The notes under the pieces are model-generated. The model was given only the letters and a program-made list of their open reading frames with translations. It was not told the DNA's origin and did no database searches. Source: an uncultured Eubacteriales bacterium (lineage in GTDB: Bacteria > Bacillota > Clostridia > Oscillospirales > Oscillospiraceae). Taken from it: a stretch of 16,415 bases of DNA. The DNA lies in NCBI GenBank assembly GCA_900549885.1, contig URQA01000046.1, positions 1-16,415 of the forward strand. The letters run 5' to 3'. Below, piece by piece: positions 14,459-16,415 of this stretch. Position 1 is the stretch's first letter. Each line of letters begins with the position of its first letter. The translations under genes and the position numbers were made by a program.

Positions 14459-14501
14459 AGATCAAGGCGGTTCCGCTTCTCAGCGGAACCGCCTTGATCT
14501 T
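14458..14501. terminator. Bidirectional terminator with 20-bp perfect stem
   Basis: Arms at 14458-14477 and 14482-14501 are perfect inverted complements (AAGATCAAGGCGGTTCCGCT and its reverse complement) around the loop TCTC. It lies between convergent genes and its right arm runs into the stop codon of the tRNA thiolase gene. On the minus strand TTTTATG follows the stem. Confidence 0.9.
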
Positions 14502-15252
14502 ACTTTGGCTCTTCCTCGCTCAACGGCCTTCTCCGGTACTCCCGCGGCCCCCACTCCGGCAAAGGCAGGCGCTGCATGGCCCCGAACACATAGTCCTTGA
14601 GCCGGGGATACTGCTTGGACAGGCTGGCCACCAGCTCCTTCACCTCCTGCCGCCGGGTGTTGCCGTCCGCCGGGCAGGGGTTGTGGACGATGGGCAAGCC
14701 GTGGCGGGCCGCAGCGTTGCGGATCATCCCCTCTCCGCAGTACAGCAGGGGCCGGATCTGGGTGATGCCCGTCCGGTCCAGCCAGGTCACCGGCTGGAAA
14801 CAGGACAGCCGCCCCTCATAAAACAGGGACAGGAAAAACGTCTCCACCGCATCGTCAAAGTGGTGTCCCAGGGCGATCTTATTCAGCCTCAAATCCTTCA
14901 TGGCGTTGTGGATGGCCCCACGGCGCATTTTGGCGCACATGGAACAAGGGTTCTTCTCTCGGCGCAGATCAAAAATAATGTGAAAGATCTCCGTTTGCAG
15001 CAGGTGGTAGGGTACCTCCAGCTCCCTGCACAGAGCCGCCACCGGCGCAAAGTCCATCTCCGGCACTCCCGGGTGGACGGTGATGGCATGCAGCTCAAAG
15101 GGCAGGGGGTAAAACTCCCGGAGCTTGGCCATGGCATACAGCAGCGTCAGCGAATCCTTTCCTCCGGACACCCCCACTGCCACGCGGTCTCCGGCCTGGA
15201 TCATATCATAGTCCTCGACGCATCGGCGCAGATGGGAAAGTATCTGTTGCAT
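14500..15252 (-). CDS. ttcA: TtcA-family tRNA 2-thiocytidine biosynthesis protein
   Basis: This 250-residue PP-loop enzyme is expected to adenylate and thiolate cytidine 32 of certain tRNAs using an iron-sulfur cluster. The ATP motif SGGKDS is at 29-34. The cluster cysteines are visible as CSMC (103, 106) and a third in HNPCPAD (193), and the histidine-rich GHHFDDAVET is at about 129-138. It is shorter than E. coli TtcA (311) but normal for Firmicutes members. I chose the ATG at 15252, seven bases after GGAGG; a GTG two codons earlier would touch that site. It is convergent with the lipoprotein operon and divergent from rplM, probably monocistronic. A related PP-loop tRNA thiolase of another position is possible, but the three cysteines favour TtcA type. 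Confidence 0.82.
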   Translation of the reverse strand: MQQILSHLRRCVEDYDMIQAGDRVAVGVSGGKDSLTLLYAMAKLREFYPLPFELHAITVHPGVPEMDFAPVAALCRELEVPYHLLQTEIFHIIFDLRREKNPCSMCAKMRRGAIHNAMKDLRLNKIALGHHFDDAVETFFLSLFYEGRLSCFQPVTWLDRTGITQIRPLLYCGEGMIRNAAARHGLPIVHNPCPADGNTRRQEVKELVASLSKQYPRLKDYVFGAMQRLPLPEWGPREYRRRPLSEEEPK

Positions 15253-15362
15253 ATCCACTCCTCCAAACGCAAAATCAAAAATGAGTATTTCAGAGATTAC
15301 AAGAGAATAAAAGAGATATCATTAGAATTTTTCGTCCAACATGATTTTTTCCGTTTTTTTGG

Positions 15363-15391
15363 TTGACATGTTCTGGACAAGGCATTATAAT
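15363..15391 (+). promoter_or_regulatory. Consensus sigma-A promoter of rplM-rpsI
   Basis: A perfect TTGACA (15363-15368), 17-base spacer and perfect TATAAT (15386-15391) form about the strongest promoter in the window. Transcription would start near 15398, at the leader hairpin. Confidence 0.95.
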
Positions 15392-15398
15392 ACAACAT

Positions 15399-15420
15399 GC
15401 TCCGTTTTGTAAAGCGGAGC
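15399..15420 (+). promoter_or_regulatory. Leader hairpin before rplM (possible L13 leader)
   Basis: GCTCCG (15399-15404) pairs with CGGAGC (15415-15420), extendable through U-G and A-U pairs to a nearly closed loop, at the very 5' end of the predicted transcript. L13 operons in Firmicutes are known to carry a leader RNA thought to bind L13 for feedback, so this may be that element. It may also only stabilise the message. Confidence 0.45.
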
Positions 15421-15467
15421 TTTCCAACTGTTTAGAACAAATTTATCATAAACGGAGGTTCCCAACC

Positions 15468-15899
15468 ATGTCTACGTTCATGGCAAAAAAGGGCAGCATC
15501 GAGCGCAAGTGGTATATCCTCGATGCCGCCGGCAAGCCCCTGGGCAAGACTGCCGCCACTGCCGCTGTCCTGCTGCGTGGCAAGCACAAGCCCGAGTACA
15601 CCCCCCATGCTGACTGCGGCGATTTCGTGGTCATTGTCAACGCTGAGAAGGCCGTTCTCACTGGCAAAAAGGGTGAGCAGAAGTTTTACCGCACCCACTC
15701 CGGCTATGTGGGCGGGCTGAAGGAGACCAAGTACCGCATTCTCATGCAGGAGAAGCCCGAGCTGGCCATGCGCGTGGCCGTGCGCGGCATGATGCCCCGC
15801 AACATCGTCACCAAGGACTCTCTGAGCCGCCTGAAGATCTACCGCGGCAGCGAGCATAAGCACGCCGCTCAGAAGCCTGAGGCCTGGACTGCGGAATAA
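15468..15899 (+). CDS. rplM: 50S ribosomal protein L13
   Basis: L13 is an early-assembly protein of the large subunit that binds 23S rRNA. The 143-residue length is typical. MSTFMAKKGSIERKWYILDA at the start, GKPLGKTAATAAVLLRGKHK, the central VIVNAEKAVLTGKK, FYRTHSGYVGGLKE and VRGMMPRN(I)VTK are family hallmarks. The ATG at 15468 follows AACGGAGG. An upstream in-frame extension overlaps the promoter and is not real. It is the first gene of the two-gene ribosomal operon; rpsI follows 14 bases later. Confidence 0.98.
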   Translation: MSTFMAKKGSIERKWYILDAAGKPLGKTAATAAVLLRGKHKPEYTPHADCGDFVVIVNAEKAVLTGKKGEQKFYRTHSGYVGGLKETKYRILMQEKPELAMRVAVRGMMPRNIVTKDSLSRLKIYRGSEHKHAAQKPEAWTAE

Positions 15900-15913
15900 G
15901 GAGGTAACCGAAC

Positions 15914-16318
15914 ATGTACAAGAGCAAGAAGCCTTATCATTACGGCACCGGCCGCCGGAAGTCCTCTGTGGCCCGCGTCCACCTGATCCCCAACGGCACC
16001 GGTTCTATCACCATCAACGGCCGTGACATTGAGGAGTACTTCGGCCTGGAGACCCTGAAGATGGTGGTCCGCCAGCCCCTGAACACCACCGGCACTATCG
16101 GCAAGGTGGACGTAGAAGCCACTGTCACCGGCGGCGGTGTCACTGGCCAGGCCGGCGCCCTGCGCCACGGCATTGCCCGTGCCCTGCTGGAGATGGACCC
16201 TGAGTTCCGCACTGCCCTGAAGGCTGCTGGTTTCCTCACCCGCGATCCCCGTATGAAGGAGCGCAAGAAGTACGGCCTCAAAGCCGCCCGTCGGGCTCCC
16301 CAGTTCAGCAAGCGCTGA
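15914..16318 (+). CDS. rpsI: 30S ribosomal protein S9
   Basis: S9 belongs to the small subunit head, and its C-terminal tail reaches the P-site tRNA anticodon. The 134 residues include YGTGRRKSSVARVHLIPNGT near the start, TVTGGGVTGQAGALRHGIAR in the middle, and the basic tail DPRMKERKKYGLKAARRAPQ ending FSKR, with the final arginine conserved. The ribosome binding site AAGGAGG overlaps the rplM stop, so the two are co-translated. A strong terminator follows 19 bases after the stop. Confidence 0.98.
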   Translation: MYKSKKPYHYGTGRRKSSVARVHLIPNGTGSITINGRDIEEYFGLETLKMVVRQPLNTTGTIGKVDVEATVTGGGVTGQAGALRHGIARALLEMDPEFRTALKAAGFLTRDPRMKERKKYGLKAARRAPQFSKR

Positions 16319-16336
16319 TTTTCTTTCAATATTTTC

Positions 16337-16367
16337 AAACTGCCGCCCAGACGGGCGGCAGTTTTTT
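16337..16367 (+). terminator. Rho-independent terminator of rplM-rpsI
   Basis: AAACTGCCGCCC (16337-16348) pairs with GGGCGGCAGTTT (16353-16364) around the loop AGAC and leads into a run of six Ts. No feature is visible in the remaining 48 bases to the window end. Confidence 0.95.
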
Positions 16368-16415
16368 GCGCCTTCTGCTCTGCGCACATGCTTTCCTTGC
16401 CTCCGCCTCCATATG

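Noticed and set aside
14494..15366. Plus-strand open frame of 290 codons
   Set aside because: Runs antisense through ttcA, and its end overlaps the rplM promoter.
15363..15467. N-terminal extension of L13
   Set aside because: The extra codons cover the promoter and leader; the ATG at 15468 has a proper ribosome binding site and the family N-terminus.

Overview
The window reads as a GC-rich member of the Clostridia, most likely an Oscillospiraceae relative of Flavonifractor, Intestinimonas or Oscillibacter. This rests on protein character, Gram-positive style ribosome binding sites, a perfect CIRCE operator, a HPr/Crh-like protein and short-signal lipoproteins. It is a judgement from reading, not a database match.

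Region 1 (1-3601, minus strand) is a phage head and packaging module. In transcription order it holds a small terminase-like protein, an intact large terminase, a 415-bp scar with a second copy of the terminase 3' end, a small capsid-cement-like protein, a major capsid protein and the start of a portal-like protein cut by the window edge. No integrase, lysis or tail gene is visible, and the order is unusual because the portal-like gene follows the capsid gene. The module begins directly after the rlmH terminator.

Region 2 (3707-6539, minus strand) is a housekeeping unit: a sigma-A promoter, murA (TTG start), walJ (GTG start), rlmH overlapping walJ, then a rho-independent terminator.

Region 3 (6668-9717, plus strand) is a heat-shock unit. 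A promoter with a perfect CIRCE operator at its start site precedes a GNAT acetyltransferase and htpG (Hsp90). A separate promoter then drives a 71-residue HPr-like protein that has the regulatory serine but no catalytic histidine, followed by a strong terminator.

Region 4 (9729-14501, plus strand) is the most novel part. Five TGT-type half-sites at about 11-bp spacing, resembling a PhoP/PhoB box array, precede four lipoprotein genes. Two are paralogues of unrecognised family with WG-repeat-like segments, one between them is a PstS-like phosphate-binding protein, and the last has two DxDGDG-type metal-binding loops. No PstCAB transporter accompanies them, so this may be an undescribed phosphate-responsive envelope lipoprotein operon. 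A hairpin covering the Shine-Dalgarno precedes the fourth gene, and a 20-bp-stem bidirectional terminator ends the unit.

Region 5 (14500-16367) has a TtcA-type tRNA thiolase on the minus strand, and rplM-rpsI on the plus strand behind a consensus promoter, with a leader hairpin and a terminator. No tRNA, rRNA, CRISPR array or insertion sequence was seen.
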